From Synechococcus sp. CBW1004 (lineage in GTDB: Bacteria > Cyanobacteriota > Cyanobacteriia > PCC-6307 > Cyanobiaceae), in the NCBI RefSeq assembly GCF_015840715.1, contig NZ_CP060397.1, positions 3,430,686 to 3,494,685 on the forward strand: a stretch of 64,000 nt of DNA, read 5' to 3'. The translations under genes and the position numbers were made by a program. Position 1 is the first letter of the stretch. Each line of letters begins with the position of its first letter. This document shows positions 1 to 8,379 of the stretch, piece by piece. Under the pieces are notes generated by a model. The model was not told the origin of the DNA. It did not search any database and saw only the letters and a program-made list of their open reading frames with translations.

Positions 1-737
1 ATCGGGCCAGCTCCAGTGCCAAGAGCGGGGGCGGCGAGCCGGCCCTGCGCTCCCCGGCGGGCGGCCTGAGCCACTACCAGCTGCTCGAGATCTCCCCGCA
101 GGCGACGGCCGCCGAGCTGCGCCAGGCCTTCCGCCATCTCAGCAAGCGCTACCACCCCGACACCACCACCCTGCCGCCGGCGGAGGCCCGCGAGGCGTTC
201 ACCCGCCTGCGCCAGGCCTATGCGGTGCTGGCGGATCCCGACAGCCGCCGCGCCTATGACGCCGCCCTGCAGCGGCCTGCACCGCCGCTGGTGGTGGTGC
301 CGCCTCTCCCCACGGGCCCTGGCGCCGCCGCCAGACCGATCGGGGTGCGGCGCAGCCTCTCCGGGGGCGAATGGTTCGCGTTGGTGCTGCTCGGCCTGGC
401 GCTGGCCCTGAGTCTGGTGCTGGGGGTCGGCCTGGCCTGGGCCCGCGGCGCCGCCCTGATCACGCGCCCCAGCTGGTGGAGCGAGGCCACCGCCGTTCCG
501 GCTGCAGAGCGACTGGCCGCTCCCCCGTCGCTCCCGGCGTCGCCGGAGCCATCCGTCACCGCCCCCGCCCCGGCCTCCCTTCCGCACACCGTCCTCTCTC
601 AGCCAGCTCTCTCGCAGGCCGACCGCTCGCCGGGGGTCCGCTCGCAGACCCATGAGACCCCGCCGGAGGCGTCGCTCGCGCCTCTGTCACCCACCGCCGG
701 CTCTGCGGAATCTGACGGCATCGTGCAAGCTCCCTAG
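1..737 (+). CDS. J-domain (DnaJ-like) membrane protein, 5' partial
   Basis: The reading frame is already open at the window edge (first full codon at base 3), so the N-terminus is missing. The visible part begins with a J domain containing YHPD (the HPD tripeptide that stimulates Hsp70 ATPase) and a helix IV ending in ADPDSRRAYD. A single hydrophobic segment follows (about bases 369-456, WFALVLLGLALALSLVLGVG), then a Pro/Ala/Ser-rich tail. This suggests a co-chaperone anchored in a membrane with the J domain in the cytoplasm. It lacks the Gly/Phe and zinc-finger regions of true DnaJ, so it is a type III J protein whose client is unknown. Confidence 0.85.
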   Translation, partial: RASSSAKSGGGEPALRSPAGGLSHYQLLEISPQATAAELRQAFRHLSKRYHPDTTTLPPAEAREAFTRLRQAYAVLADPDSRRAYDAALQRPAPPLVVVPPLPTGPGAAARPIGVRRSLSGGEWFALVLLGLALALSLVLGVGLAWARGAALITRPSWWSEATAVPAAERLAAPPSLPASPEPSVTAPAPASLPHTVLSQPALSQADRSPGVRSQTHETPPEASLAPLSPTAGSAESDGIVQAP

Positions 738-754
738 ATCCTTCCGCCCCTCCG

Positions 755-1021
755 ATGGCGACCCTGCCGCCCGATCGCACTCCCCTCTATCACCACCCAC
801 TGCCGGCTCTGGAGGAGTGGCTGCGCGGTCTCGGCGCGCGCCAGCGCGGGACCCATGCGGCCATCTGGGATCTGCATCGGCCCCAGTGGAGCGCCACGAT
901 CGAACTGGCTGTGGAGGATCTGCAGGTGAGCTGGTATCACGACGGCCAGGAGCGCCTGCGCCACTTCCCCTATGGCCTGGCCCGCGCCGATGTGGAGGCG
1001 GCGATCCTCGCCGGTCCCTGA
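755..1021 (+). CDS. DUF3143 family protein
   Basis: An 88-residue protein starting at an ATG 17 bases after the J-protein stop, so probably cotranscribed with it. The opening TPLYHHPLPALEEWLRGLGA and the closing ADVEAAILAGP are hallmarks of the cyanobacterial DUF3143 family. There is no signal peptide or membrane segment. Function is unknown for the family. Its end converges on bioA with about 20 bases between the two stops and no obvious terminator. Confidence 0.8.
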   Translation: MATLPPDRTPLYHHPLPALEEWLRGLGARQRGTHAAIWDLHRPQWSATIELAVEDLQVSWYHDGQERLRHFPYGLARADVEAAILAGP

Positions 1022-1042
1022 GCCGCAGAGCCCGCCTGCCGT

Positions 1043-2533
1043 TCAGAGGCGATCCAGGGCGCGGGTGATCGCTCCGTAGCACTGCTCCAGCTGGCTGTCG
1101 CTGATGCACAGGGGGGGCAGCAGATACACCACCTGGCCGAGCGGCCGCAGGAACACCCCTTCCTCCAGCACCAGGCGCTGCAGGGTGGGGCCGAGGGGAT
1201 TGAGGTAGCCCTCCTCGCCGGACGCCAGGTTGAAGGCGGCGATGCTGCCGAGCAGACGTGGCCGTCGCACGGCCGGATGGCCGCTGAGGGCCTCGAGGTG
1301 GGGCCGGTGGCGATCTTCGATGCCGCGGTGGCGCTGCGGATCGGCCTCCAGCAGATCGAGGCTGGCGAGGGCGGCGGCACAGCCGAGTGGATTCGCCGTG
1401 AAGCTGTGCCCGTGATAGAAGGTGCGCGCTGGATTGCGGTCGACGAAGTCGCTGTAGATGCGCTCCGCCGCCAGGGTGACGCCCATCGGCAGGAAGCCGC
1501 CGGTGAGGCCCTTGGACAGGGCGATCAGATCGGGCTGGACGCCGGCGAGCCGGCTGGCGAACAGCTCGCCGCAGCGGCCGAAGCCCGTCATCACTTCATC
1601 GGCGATCAGCAGGGCGCCCGCCTGGCGCACCCGCCGCTCTACTTGCTGCAGAAAGGCGGGCCGCACCATCGCCATGCCGCCGGCTCCCTGCACCAGGGGT
1701 TCGAGGATCACCGCCGCCGTCGGCACCTCCAGCAGCTGCTCCAGCCTGGCCAGGGCCTCAGCCTCGCGGGCCTCCACCTCGGCGTCGCCCCACCAGGTGG
1801 CCGGCCAGGGGGCACGGGCCACCTCAAACAGCAGCGGCTCGAACGGCGCGCTGAACAGCGAGCGCTCCCCCACTGCCATCGCCCCGAAGGTGTCGCCGTG
1901 GTAAGCGCCGTCAAAGGCGATCAGTCGGGCCCTCGGGGTGCAGCGGTTGTGCCACCACTGCCAGGCGATCTTGAGCGCCACCTCGACGGCGGTGGAGCCG
2001 TTGTCGGAGAAGAACAGCCGCTCCAGGCCACTCAGGGCGCTGAGGCGCTCGGCCAGGCGCTCGGCGGCCGGATGGCGGAAATCGGCGAAGATCACCTGCT
2101 CGAGCTGCAGGGCCTGGGCGGCGATCGCCGCCGCGATCGTCGGCTCGCCATGGCCGTGCAGGGTCACCCACCAGCTGCTGATGGCGTCGATCAGCCGGCG
2201 GCCGTCGTCGAGCTCCAGCAGGGCTCCCTCGCCCCGCACCGCCCGGCGCGGCGGATCGGCGCTCGCCGGCTGGATGAAGGGGTGCCAGAGATGGGGATGC
2301 CAGAGCCTGGGCGCGGCGTCCTGCCGGTCCGATCCCGGCGTGTGGGTGCCATACGGGTGGCTTGTGGACTGGTCGATGGGGATGGCTGGCAGAGGGAGGC
2401 AGCGGTGGAGGCCCGTGCGTGGGTGCGGACCTGCGAGGGAAAGTGTGCCGCCACGGCACCGGCATGGGGGCAGGGCGCAGGCGCGACAGGCAGCCGTCAC
2501 GATGCGGTGGGCAGGCCCTGACAGGGTTGCCAT
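1043..2533 (-). CDS. bioA: adenosylmethionine-8-amino-7-oxononanoate aminotransferase
   Basis: BioA is the PLP-dependent class III aminotransferase that converts 8-amino-7-oxononanoate to 7,8-diaminononanoate, using S-adenosylmethionine as amino donor. Visible motifs are LWHPHLWHPF near the start of the catalytic domain, ISSWWVTLHGHGEP, IADEVMTGFGRCG (PLP-binding Asp) and LSKGLTGGFLPMG (Schiff-base Lys). The ATG at 2533 gives 496 residues, about 70 more than usual. The first roughly 80 residues are Cys/Arg/Pro-rich and do not look like BioA, so the true start may lie further in at a non-ATG codon. It is separated from the rest of the bio operon by a plus-strand gene. Confidence 0.9.
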   Translation of the reverse strand: MATLSGPAHRIVTAACRACALPPCRCRGGTLSLAGPHPRTGLHRCLPLPAIPIDQSTSHPYGTHTPGSDRQDAAPRLWHPHLWHPFIQPASADPPRRAVRGEGALLELDDGRRLIDAISSWWVTLHGHGEPTIAAAIAAQALQLEQVIFADFRHPAAERLAERLSALSGLERLFFSDNGSTAVEVALKIAWQWWHNRCTPRARLIAFDGAYHGDTFGAMAVGERSLFSAPFEPLLFEVARAPWPATWWGDAEVEAREAEALARLEQLLEVPTAAVILEPLVQGAGGMAMVRPAFLQQVERRVRQAGALLIADEVMTGFGRCGELFASRLAGVQPDLIALSKGLTGGFLPMGVTLAAERIYSDFVDRNPARTFYHGHSFTANPLGCAAALASLDLLEADPQRHRGIEDRHRPHLEALSGHPAVRRPRLLGSIAAFNLASGEEGYLNPLGPTLQRLVLEEGVFLRPLGQVVYLLPPLCISDSQLEQCYGAITRALDRL

Positions 2534-2566
2534 GATGGGGTCGGCCGATCGGATCCGGAGACGTCC

Positions 2567-2821
2567 GTGTCCAAGCGTTTCCTCCAACCGCATGAGCTGA
2601 CGCGGCGATCCCGCTCCGACCGGGGCTGGGGTCCCTACGAGCAATTCGCCGACGGCCAGTGGCAGGACATCCGGGTGACCCTGGAGCGCCAGGGCTGGAA
2701 CTGCACCCAGATCGAGATGCTGCACGATCAGCTGCGTCAGGGCTGGCCCCTGCCGATGGCCAAGCACAACGTCGCCGCCATGACCGGCCACTGCCCGCTG
2801 CGCTCCCGCCATCCCGGCTGA
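2567..2821 (+). CDS. small conserved hypothetical protein
   Basis: An 84-residue frame starting at a GTG. It is hydrophilic, with Trp-rich stretches (RGWGPYEQF, GQWQDIRVTLERQGWN, QLRQGWPLPMAKHN) and no signal peptide or membrane span. It sits between bioA and the bioF-to-bioD operon on the opposite strand; antisense frames there look like noise, which supports this strand. I do not recognise a domain. The spaced Trp residues and ordered helical pattern suggest a real small folded protein rather than a random frame. It is divergent from bioA with only about 33 bases between the proposed starts. Confidence 0.55.
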   Translation: MSKRFLQPHELTRRSRSDRGWGPYEQFADGQWQDIRVTLERQGWNCTQIEMLHDQLRQGWPLPMAKHNVAAMTGHCPLRSRHPG

Positions 2822-2915
2822 CTGCGCCAGTCGGCTGCAGCGCTGGTGGAGGACGCGGCGCGATCAGCTGCGCCGGAGCTCTGCCCTGCCGCCGGAGGAT
2901 CCGGAGCCGGATGGC

Positions 2916-3071
2916 TCAGCGGCAGATATCGGAGTCGCGCTCGCGCTGGATCGCCAGGGGACCGCAGTTCACCCACTCGACCACCTTGACCTCGATGTCG
3001 GTGAACAACACCAGGATGCCGCCGCAGAGAAGGGCAACGGCCCCGCCGACCAGAAGATGCGTTTTGCTCAT
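2916..3071 (-). CDS. 51-residue membrane protein coupled to bioD
   Basis: The ATG of this frame overlaps the bioD stop in an ATGA arrangement, which usually means translational coupling. The product starts MSKTHLLVGGAVALLCGGIL, one clear hydrophobic helix of about 18 residues, followed by a short charged tail VEWVNCGPLAIQRERDSDIC with two Cys. It is therefore a single-pass membrane or secreted micropeptide. No function is recognised. Its position as last gene of the bioF-bioK-bioC-bioD operon suggests expression with biotin synthesis, but that does not prove a role in it. Confidence 0.6.
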   Translation of the reverse strand: MSKTHLLVGGAVALLCGGILVLFTDIEVKVVEWVNCGPLAIQRERDSDICR

Positions 3072-3712
3072 GCCTGCAGCCTATGGGCCAGGGCGCTGCC
3101 GTGCCACCGCCCGGCCAGTGAGGCGGCGTCGAGGCGCTCCAGCGGCGGCAGCTCCAGCAGCACCGGCACGCCGCCCAGCTCGGTGAGGGTGCGGGGATTG
3201 TCGGCGTGGAGGGGGCCGTTGAGCACCAGGCCCAGCACCGGAATGCTCCGTCGCTCCAGGACCTCCAGCGACAGCAGCGTGTGGTTGAGCGTGCCCAGGC
3301 CGCTGCGGGCCACCAGCAGCACCGGCAGGCGCCAGTGGGCGATCTGCTCAATCTGCAGCCAGTCGCGCCGCAGCGGCACGAGCAGCCCCCCCGCTGTCTC
3401 CACCACCAGCGGGCCCGGGACCTGCTCGAGGGTCGGCAGCTCCAGCTTCTGTCGATCGATCCGCACCCCCTCCCGCTCGGCGGCCCAGTGGGGGGAGACC
3501 GGCGCCTCGAAGCGGTAGGCCTCCGGCAGCAGCCGTTCCGGCGGCAGGTTCAGCAGCCGCTGCACCCGGCCGCTGTCGCCCCCCTCCTCAAGGCCGCTCT
3601 GCACCGGCTTCCAATAGGTGGCGCCCAGGCCCTGAACCACCAGGGCGCTCACCACGGTCTTGCCGACGTCGGTGTCCGTGCCGACGATCACCAGTCGCGG
3701 ACCGGGGGCCAT
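3068..3712 (-). CDS. bioD: dethiobiotin synthetase
   Basis: BioD closes the ureido ring of dethiobiotin from 7,8-diaminononanoate, CO2 and ATP. The N-terminus carries the P-loop GTDTDVGKT (residues 11-19), followed by ATYWKPVQSGLEEGGDS, which matches the family's WKPVQTG segment, and VVETAGGLLVPL, the BioD version of the ExAGG motif. Length, 214 residues, is normal. It lies in the minus-strand run bioF-bioK-bioC-bioD, about 35 bases after bioC, and overlaps the next small ORF by four bases. Confidence 0.93.
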   Translation of the reverse strand: MAPGPRLVIVGTDTDVGKTVVSALVVQGLGATYWKPVQSGLEEGGDSGRVQRLLNLPPERLLPEAYRFEAPVSPHWAAEREGVRIDRQKLELPTLEQVPGPLVVETAGGLLVPLRRDWLQIEQIAHWRLPVLLVARSGLGTLNHTLLSLEVLERRSIPVLGLVLNGPLHADNPRTLTELGGVPVLLELPPLERLDAASLAGRWHGSALAHRLQA

Positions 3713-3747
3713 GCTGCGCTCCTGCCTTGTGGTTCAGCGGCGGCACC

Positions 3748-4812
3748 CTATGGCCGCCGCTGGCCGATCAGCAGCAGCACCTCCCAGGTGAGCGGGCTGG
3801 TGGCGGGCCAGTGGGCCAGGAGGCGGCGCAGTTGGATCGGTGTGAGGGGGCTGCGGCGGCTGGCGCCGGCGCCCAGGCGCTGCAGATGGCGGAGTGTCGG
3901 CAGGCCCCCCTGGTGGTGGCGCGTGAAGCGCAGCCTCTGGGCGTGTCGCAGGCTCAGACCACTGGCCTCCGCGGCCTGCAGAAGGCCTGCAGCGTCGGGC
4001 AGGGGCAGGGCCGTGCAGGGCACATCGGCGTGCTCGGCGGCACGATGCCACTGGGGGAAGCTGCCGGCGGTGGGCAGCGCCAGCACCAGCCAGCCTCCGG
4101 ATGCGAGGCCGCGGCACCACAGGCCCAGGGTCCGGATCGGCTCGTTCAGCCACTGCAGCGCGAAGCTGGAGGCCAGCAGGGAAGCGTTCTGCAGGTCTTC
4201 GGGCAGGCCGTCGTTGAGATCCCAGAGCCGGCCCAGGGGGTCGTTCTCCGCGAGGACGTCCCCGTTCGCAGGGAGCGGCCCCGGAGAAAGGAGTTGCTCG
4301 GGTGCCAGCTGGTGTTGGGGCCCAGGGTGGTGCCAGGGGCCGGTGGCGAGGGGATTGCGCCCCAGCAGCTCCGGGCAGAGATCCAGCTGCAGCGGCGGCC
4401 GCTGGTTCAGCTGGCGGTGGTGGCGCTGCAGGGCGCGGCTGAGGAGTCCGGTGCCCGCCCCCAGATCGGCGCAGGGACCATCCGGAAGCGGCAGATCGGC
4501 GCAGTGACGGGCCAGCCGCCAGGCCATCGCCTGCTGCAGCAAGGCCTCCTGATCGTATTGAGGGGCACCGCGGCCGAAGCTCTGCCGCACCCGCTGGCTG
4601 AAGGCAAGGGCCGCGCTGTCCCCGCCATCACCGCTCCGGTCACCGCCGCTCTGGTTCAACCTGTTCAGCTCAGCGCTGCTGTCGCCGCCGCCCGGGGCGC
4701 TGCAGGCGCTGCCAGCAGAGTCGCCGTGGGGCGTGGGGTCGTCACGGGCGGGACAGGGGGCGCCGTCGGGGTGGATGGCGCGGTGGAGGTCGGGGGGGGC
4801 CGGGATGCTCAT
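3748..4812 (-). CDS. bioC: malonyl-ACP O-methyltransferase BioC
   Basis: BioC methylates malonyl-ACP so that fatty acid synthesis can build the pimeloyl chain. The segment VRQSFGRGAPQYDQEALLQQ (about residues 75-94) is the characteristic BioC entry, followed by the SAM-binding loop CADLGAGTGLLSRAL at about 114-128. The ATG at 4812 overlaps the bioK stop as ATGA. This start gives 354 residues, with a roughly 70-residue Gly/Ser/Asp-rich leader that other BioC proteins lack; the catalytic part alone is near the usual 260 or so. Context between bioK and bioD supports the assignment over a generic methyltransferase. Confidence 0.85.
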   Translation of the reverse strand: MSIPAPPDLHRAIHPDGAPCPARDDPTPHGDSAGSACSAPGGGDSSAELNRLNQSGGDRSGDGGDSAALAFSQRVRQSFGRGAPQYDQEALLQQAMAWRLARHCADLPLPDGPCADLGAGTGLLSRALQRHHRQLNQRPPLQLDLCPELLGRNPLATGPWHHPGPQHQLAPEQLLSPGPLPANGDVLAENDPLGRLWDLNDGLPEDLQNASLLASSFALQWLNEPIRTLGLWCRGLASGGWLVLALPTAGSFPQWHRAAEHADVPCTALPLPDAAGLLQAAEASGLSLRHAQRLRFTRHHQGGLPTLRHLQRLGAGASRRSPLTPIQLRRLLAHWPATSPLTWEVLLLIGQRRP

Positions 4813-5555
4813 CACGCCTCCAGGTTCTGCAGCCAGGCCATCACCTCCGCCACCAGCCCTGGCTGCAGCAGGCAGTGCCCCGCCTTCTCCAGGGTCAGCC
4901 ACTGCAGCGGGTGCCGCCGCGTCTCCAGATCGCGCCGCAGCAGGGCGCGCGCCTCGGGCACGACGATGCGGTCCTGGGCGGCCTCCACCACCAGCACCGG
5001 GATGCCGTCGGGGAAGCCGGCGGGAAGCCCCTCGGTGCGGCCCAGCAGCTCCAGGTCCTGGCGGAGGCGCTGGCGCTGGAGTGTGCCCAGGGGGCCGTCG
5101 GCGGGGCCGGGCAGCAGCAGCGCCGGGTCCTCCGGGGCGGCCGCCTGCGCCATGAAGCTTTGCAGCATGGCCCGCGCCGTCAGGGGCTCGTTCAGCTGGG
5201 CGGCCATGCCCTCGAGGGCGGTCCGCAGGCGGCGTCCCGGCGCTCCGGGAGGCACGAATCGCCCGAAGCTCGCGAGCAGCACCACGGCGTCGGCCGCCGC
5301 GAGCAGCTCCGCGTTCAGCAGGTGCGGGCCCATCGAATGGCCGATCAGCACGCGCCGTCCGGCGTCCTGCCAGCCGGGCAGGAACGGTTCGGCCTCGCCA
5401 TAGCCCCGCTCGCCGCTCTGCCAGCTCCAGCCGGAGCGGGCGAAGGCTGTCCGCCAGGGATCCCAGTGGTGCGCCTGGCCATTCCAGCCATGCATCGCGA
5501 TCACCTGCAGCGGTGCCTGCGGGGTGAGGGCCTGAATTGACGAGGTCGGATGCAT
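4812..5555 (-). CDS. bioK: pimeloyl-ACP methyl ester esterase, BioK/BioH-type alpha/beta hydrolase
   Basis: A 247-residue alpha/beta hydrolase. MHGWNGQAHHWDPW forms the oxyanion-hole region, RVLIGHSMGPHLL holds the nucleophile Ser (GHSMG), DRIVVPEARAL the acid and KAGHCLL the His. In the biotin pathway this enzyme would cleave the methyl ester of pimeloyl-ACP after BioC-primed elongation. Marine Synechococcus and Prochlorococcus use a non-homologous-context esterase called BioK in this operon position, so bioK is the most likely name; BioH is the functional equivalent. The start at 5555 lies 28 bases after the bioF stop. Confidence 0.78.
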   Translation of the reverse strand: MHPTSSIQALTPQAPLQVIAMHGWNGQAHHWDPWRTAFARSGWSWQSGERGYGEAEPFLPGWQDAGRRVLIGHSMGPHLLNAELLAAADAVVLLASFGRFVPPGAPGRRLRTALEGMAAQLNEPLTARAMLQSFMAQAAAPEDPALLLPGPADGPLGTLQRQRLRQDLELLGRTEGLPAGFPDGIPVLVVEAAQDRIVVPEARALLRRDLETRRHPLQWLTLEKAGHCLLQPGLVAEVMAWLQNLEA

Positions 5556-5583
5556 CGTGGGCAGAGGACCTGGCGAGGGCGGT

Positions 5584-6909
5584 TCAGCTGCTGGCATGGG
5601 TCGACAGGCGCGAGCAGGGAGGCCCCAGGGCCTTGAGCAGCCGCTCCAGCGTCCCCAGGGGAAGATCCTGGCGCAGCACCAGACGCAGACGGGCGGTGCC
5701 CTCCGGCACTGTCGGCGGCCGGATCGCCACGGTGAGCAGGCCGGCCCCCTCGAGCCGTTGCTGCAGCGCCAGGGCTTCGGCGTCGCCGCCCACCAGCAGC
5801 GGGAGCACCGGACCCTCTCCCGGTGGCCGCGGCCAGCCGGCGGTCTCAAGGGCGTCGCGCCAGCGCCGGGCTCGCTCCAGCAGTGCTTCGCACGGAGGTG
5901 CCGCTGCTGATCCGTCCCTGGCGGGCAGGGGTTCCTGTGGACTGGGTGCGGGATCCTCCGGGTTCTGCTGCCGCAGCCAGCGCAGCGCCGCCAGGGCGCC
6001 CGCGGCCAGGGGCGGTGCCAGGGCGGTGCTGTAGCGGAAGGCGCCGCAGTGCTGCAGCAGCCAGTCCCCCAGCAGGGCATCGCCGGCCAGGAAGGCGCCG
6101 CCGCTGCCGAAGGCCTTGCCGAAGGTGCCGCTCAGCAGGGTGTGGTCGCGCAGCTCCTGCGGCAGCTCAGCGCTGAGGCCGCGGCCGCCCACTCCCAGCA
6201 CCCCCAGGGCGTGGGCCTCATCCACCAGCAGCAGGGCGCCGTGCTCGGCGCACAGAGCGGCCAGCCGCGGCAGATCCGGGCTGGTGCCCTCCATGCTGTA
6301 CAGACTCTCGACCAGCACCAGAAGGCGCTGCATCGGGTCGCCCCGCCGTGCGTCTCGCAGGCGTTGCTCGAGGTCACCGGCATCGTTGTGGCGAAAGCGC
6401 TTGAGCCGGGCGCCGCTGGCCCGCACCCCCATCAGCAGCGAGTGATGGATGAGGCGATCGGCCAGCACCAGGCTGTGGCGATCCGCGAGGGCGGTGACGG
6501 CGCCGAGGTTCGCCTGGAAGCCGCTGGGGAACAGCAGCACCCGCTGGCGGCCGAGCCAGGCGGCCAGCTCCTCTTCCAGCTGCAGGTGCACGGGTCGGGT
6601 GCCGCTGATCAACCGCGAGGCGCCTGCACCCAGACCGCTCCGTTCCAGCTCGGCGGCAGCCGCCGCCAGCACGGCAGGGTGGCGGCTGAGGCCGAGGTAG
6701 TCGTTGCTGGCCAGATCCAGCAGGGGGGCGGCGCCGATGCCCTGGGGATCGGACGGCGTGCAGGGGGTGGGCTGCAGCAGGGTGCCGGCCGCAGGTGCGA
6801 ACGACAGCAGGCTGCGGCGGCGTGCGGGGGGGAGCTGGGCGAGTTGTTCGCGCAGCTGCTGGCGCCAGAGCGCCGCGGTGGCTGCTGCCGCTGGAGACTC
6901 TCTGGACAT
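5584..6909 (-). CDS. bioF: 8-amino-7-oxononanoate synthase
   Basis: BioF condenses pimeloyl-ACP with L-alanine using PLP. Motifs: LLDLASNDYLGLSRHPAV near the N-terminal third, GASRLISGTRPVHLQLEEEL, LLVDEAHALGVLGVGGRGL (PLP-contacting Asp/His) and SGTFGKAFGSGGAFLAG with the Schiff-base Lys. The ATG at 6909 gives 441 residues, slightly longer than the usual 380-400 because of an Ala-rich N-terminus and an insertion rich in Pro/Glu before the C-terminal domain. It is the first gene of the minus-strand bio operon. The 190 bases upstream hold no recognisable gene and presumably the promoter. Confidence 0.93.
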   Translation of the reverse strand: MSRESPAAAATAALWRQQLREQLAQLPPARRRSLLSFAPAAGTLLQPTPCTPSDPQGIGAAPLLDLASNDYLGLSRHPAVLAAAAAELERSGLGAGASRLISGTRPVHLQLEEELAAWLGRQRVLLFPSGFQANLGAVTALADRHSLVLADRLIHHSLLMGVRASGARLKRFRHNDAGDLEQRLRDARRGDPMQRLLVLVESLYSMEGTSPDLPRLAALCAEHGALLLVDEAHALGVLGVGGRGLSAELPQELRDHTLLSGTFGKAFGSGGAFLAGDALLGDWLLQHCGAFRYSTALAPPLAAGALAALRWLRQQNPEDPAPSPQEPLPARDGSAAAPPCEALLERARRWRDALETAGWPRPPGEGPVLPLLVGGDAEALALQQRLEGAGLLTVAIRPPTVPEGTARLRLVLRQDLPLGTLERLLKALGPPCSRLSTHASS

Positions 6910-7102
6910 CGCGGCAATTCCTCGCGACTGCTGTTCAGTCTGGTGCCTGGTCCATGGGCCCAGGCGGTATGGCGCTACGGAGCTGGCGGCCCCCTGGCCC
7001 CTGGCCAGTCCTCCGGGCAAGATGCAGGCGGGCGCACCGGGCATCACGCCTGTGGAGGACTGCTTGCCGTTGGGACGTGGCAGAAGGATGCGCTCTCCTG
7101 GT

Positions 7103-7396
7103 TCAGCTCTGTGCCTGCATCGCGATGCTCACCGCCATGTTGGGCTGTAGGGATTCACCTCAACGCTCTGTATCTGCGGCCGCAGCACCAGGTCCATGTC
7201 CTCCATCGGGATCGCTCCCAGCAGCATCTCGTTGCCGAGCACCATCGCGCCGCTCCAGCTCGCTCAGCTGCAGCAGGATCGCCAGATGCTCCGGGATGCA
7301 CAGATGCACGGCGCCGCTGTCCGCCAGGGCCGACACCTCCACGGCGTCCAGCTCGGGCCGGCTGGGGTTCAGAAGCGTGAAGCGGCCGCGGATCAA
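7103..7396 (-). pseudogene. clan AA aspartic protease, internally deleted and frameshifted
   Basis: The start encodes MIRGRFTLLNPSRPELDAVE then VSALADSGAVHLCIPEHLAI, the DTG-like active-site region (here ADSGA) of the small retropepsin-like protease family of cyanobacteria. Immediately after LQLSELERR the frame is lost. Shifting frame, the downstream bases read AMVLGNEMLLGAIPMEDMDL followed by VNPYSPNMA and a stop at 7103, which is the C-terminal flap and end of the same family. About 35-40 codons between the halves are missing and the join is out of frame near 7250. The gene is therefore a deletion remnant; the loss size is estimated from memory of the family. Confidence 0.7.
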
Positions 7397-7551
7397 ACCC
7401 GTGCACCGATACTGAGTTGAATGCTAGCGAGACTGTTCCCGGAGGCTGTCGCGGGTCAGGACATGGGCTGCCGTCCAGCGTGCCGCTCCATTTCCCCAGG
7501 TTCATAGCCAAGCCTGCAGTGGAGGCCGCAGCTGGGTTCACGCCTGACAGA

Positions 7552-8235
7552 TCACACCGCCCAGATCTCCACCAGCTCCAGCCGCAGCCCCGGGAAGCCG
7601 TCGCCGCCCTCCAGCGCGCTCGGCTGCTCAAGGCGCTCGGAGTCCAGCGCCGCGCCGCCCGCCGCAGCCGGCGCCGGGACGCCGGAGCCCCGCCAGATCT
7701 CCACCGCACGCTGCTCGGGGTGGATCAGCCAGCCCAGCCTGTCGCCGTTGGCAATGTAGGCGCTCATCTTGCGGCGCAGGGCGCTGATGCCGCGCGGCCC
7801 TTCGTCGCTGGCGCTGGCCAGTTCGATCACCAGATCGGGGCAGAGCGGCGGGAAGCCGCGGCGCTGCTCGGGCGTGAGGGCCTGCCAGCGCTCTTGCCGC
7901 ACGGCGCTGGCGTCGGGGCTGAGCACCGAGCCATCGCCCAGGCGAAAGCCGCTGGAGCTGTCGAAGACGATCCAGCCGCCCTGATGATTGGCCCAGGTCT
8001 GCAGCTGAAAGGTGAGCTGGGTGTTCCGGGCCCCGGTGTCGCCTCCAGTCGGTGTCATCTCGATCAGGTGGCCCTCGGCCGACAGCTCCAGAACCGCATC
8101 GGGGTTGGCCTCGCACAGCTGGGCGAACTGCTCCGGCGTGAACCGCAGCCCTTCACGGAGTTCGCGCGGCAGGGTGAGCTCGCAGGGCAGCGTTGGCTCA
8201 GGCGGCAGGCTGGGCGAAAGCGGCAGCGTGACCAT
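7552..8235 (-). CDS. Uma2 family (DUF820) putative endonuclease
   Basis: A 227-residue protein of the Uma2/DUF820 restriction-endonuclease-like fold, very common and repeated in cyanobacteria. The family landmarks are LRFTPEQFAQLCEANPDAVL then LELSAEGHLIEMTPTGGDTG, GFRLGDGSVLSPDASAVRQE (catalytic Asp region), CPDLVIELASASDEG and a Lys in ALRRKMSAYIANG, ending in LGWLIHPEQRAVEIWR. The true targets of these proteins are unknown. The ATG at 8235 is chosen because the family normally begins shortly before such a segment. The neighbour just downstream is the protease remnant, so this stretch may be a small patch of mobile or decaying accessory genes. Confidence 0.85.
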   Translation of the reverse strand: MVTLPLSPSLPPEPTLPCELTLPRELREGLRFTPEQFAQLCEANPDAVLELSAEGHLIEMTPTGGDTGARNTQLTFQLQTWANHQGGWIVFDSSSGFRLGDGSVLSPDASAVRQERWQALTPEQRRGFPPLCPDLVIELASASDEGPRGISALRRKMSAYIANGDRLGWLIHPEQRAVEIWRGSGVPAPAAAGGAALDSERLEQPSALEGGDGFPGLRLELVEIWAV

Positions 8236-8379
8236 GACCCTGCGGGGACTGGAGCAGGTTGACTCTAGGGAGGCTTCCCAGGCCGGGACGCGGATGTCCC
8301 GAAGGGGCACTGCGTGGGGGTGGCTGCGGGCTTGATGGGATGCAGCGTCCTCCCCACCGTCAGCCCATAGGATCGGCCC

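Noticed and set aside
1277-2521. 414-codon plus-strand open frame opposite bioA
   Set aside because: It is the antisense of a well-conserved enzyme; its amino acid content reflects complement GC skew and contains no domain.
2533-2812. Upstream 93-codon extension of bioA to 2812
   Set aside because: It would be antisense to the small gene at 2567 and does not resemble BioA, whose catalytic part begins much later.
3206-4507. 433-codon plus-strand frame across bioD and bioC
   Set aside because: Opposite recognised genes and without structure.
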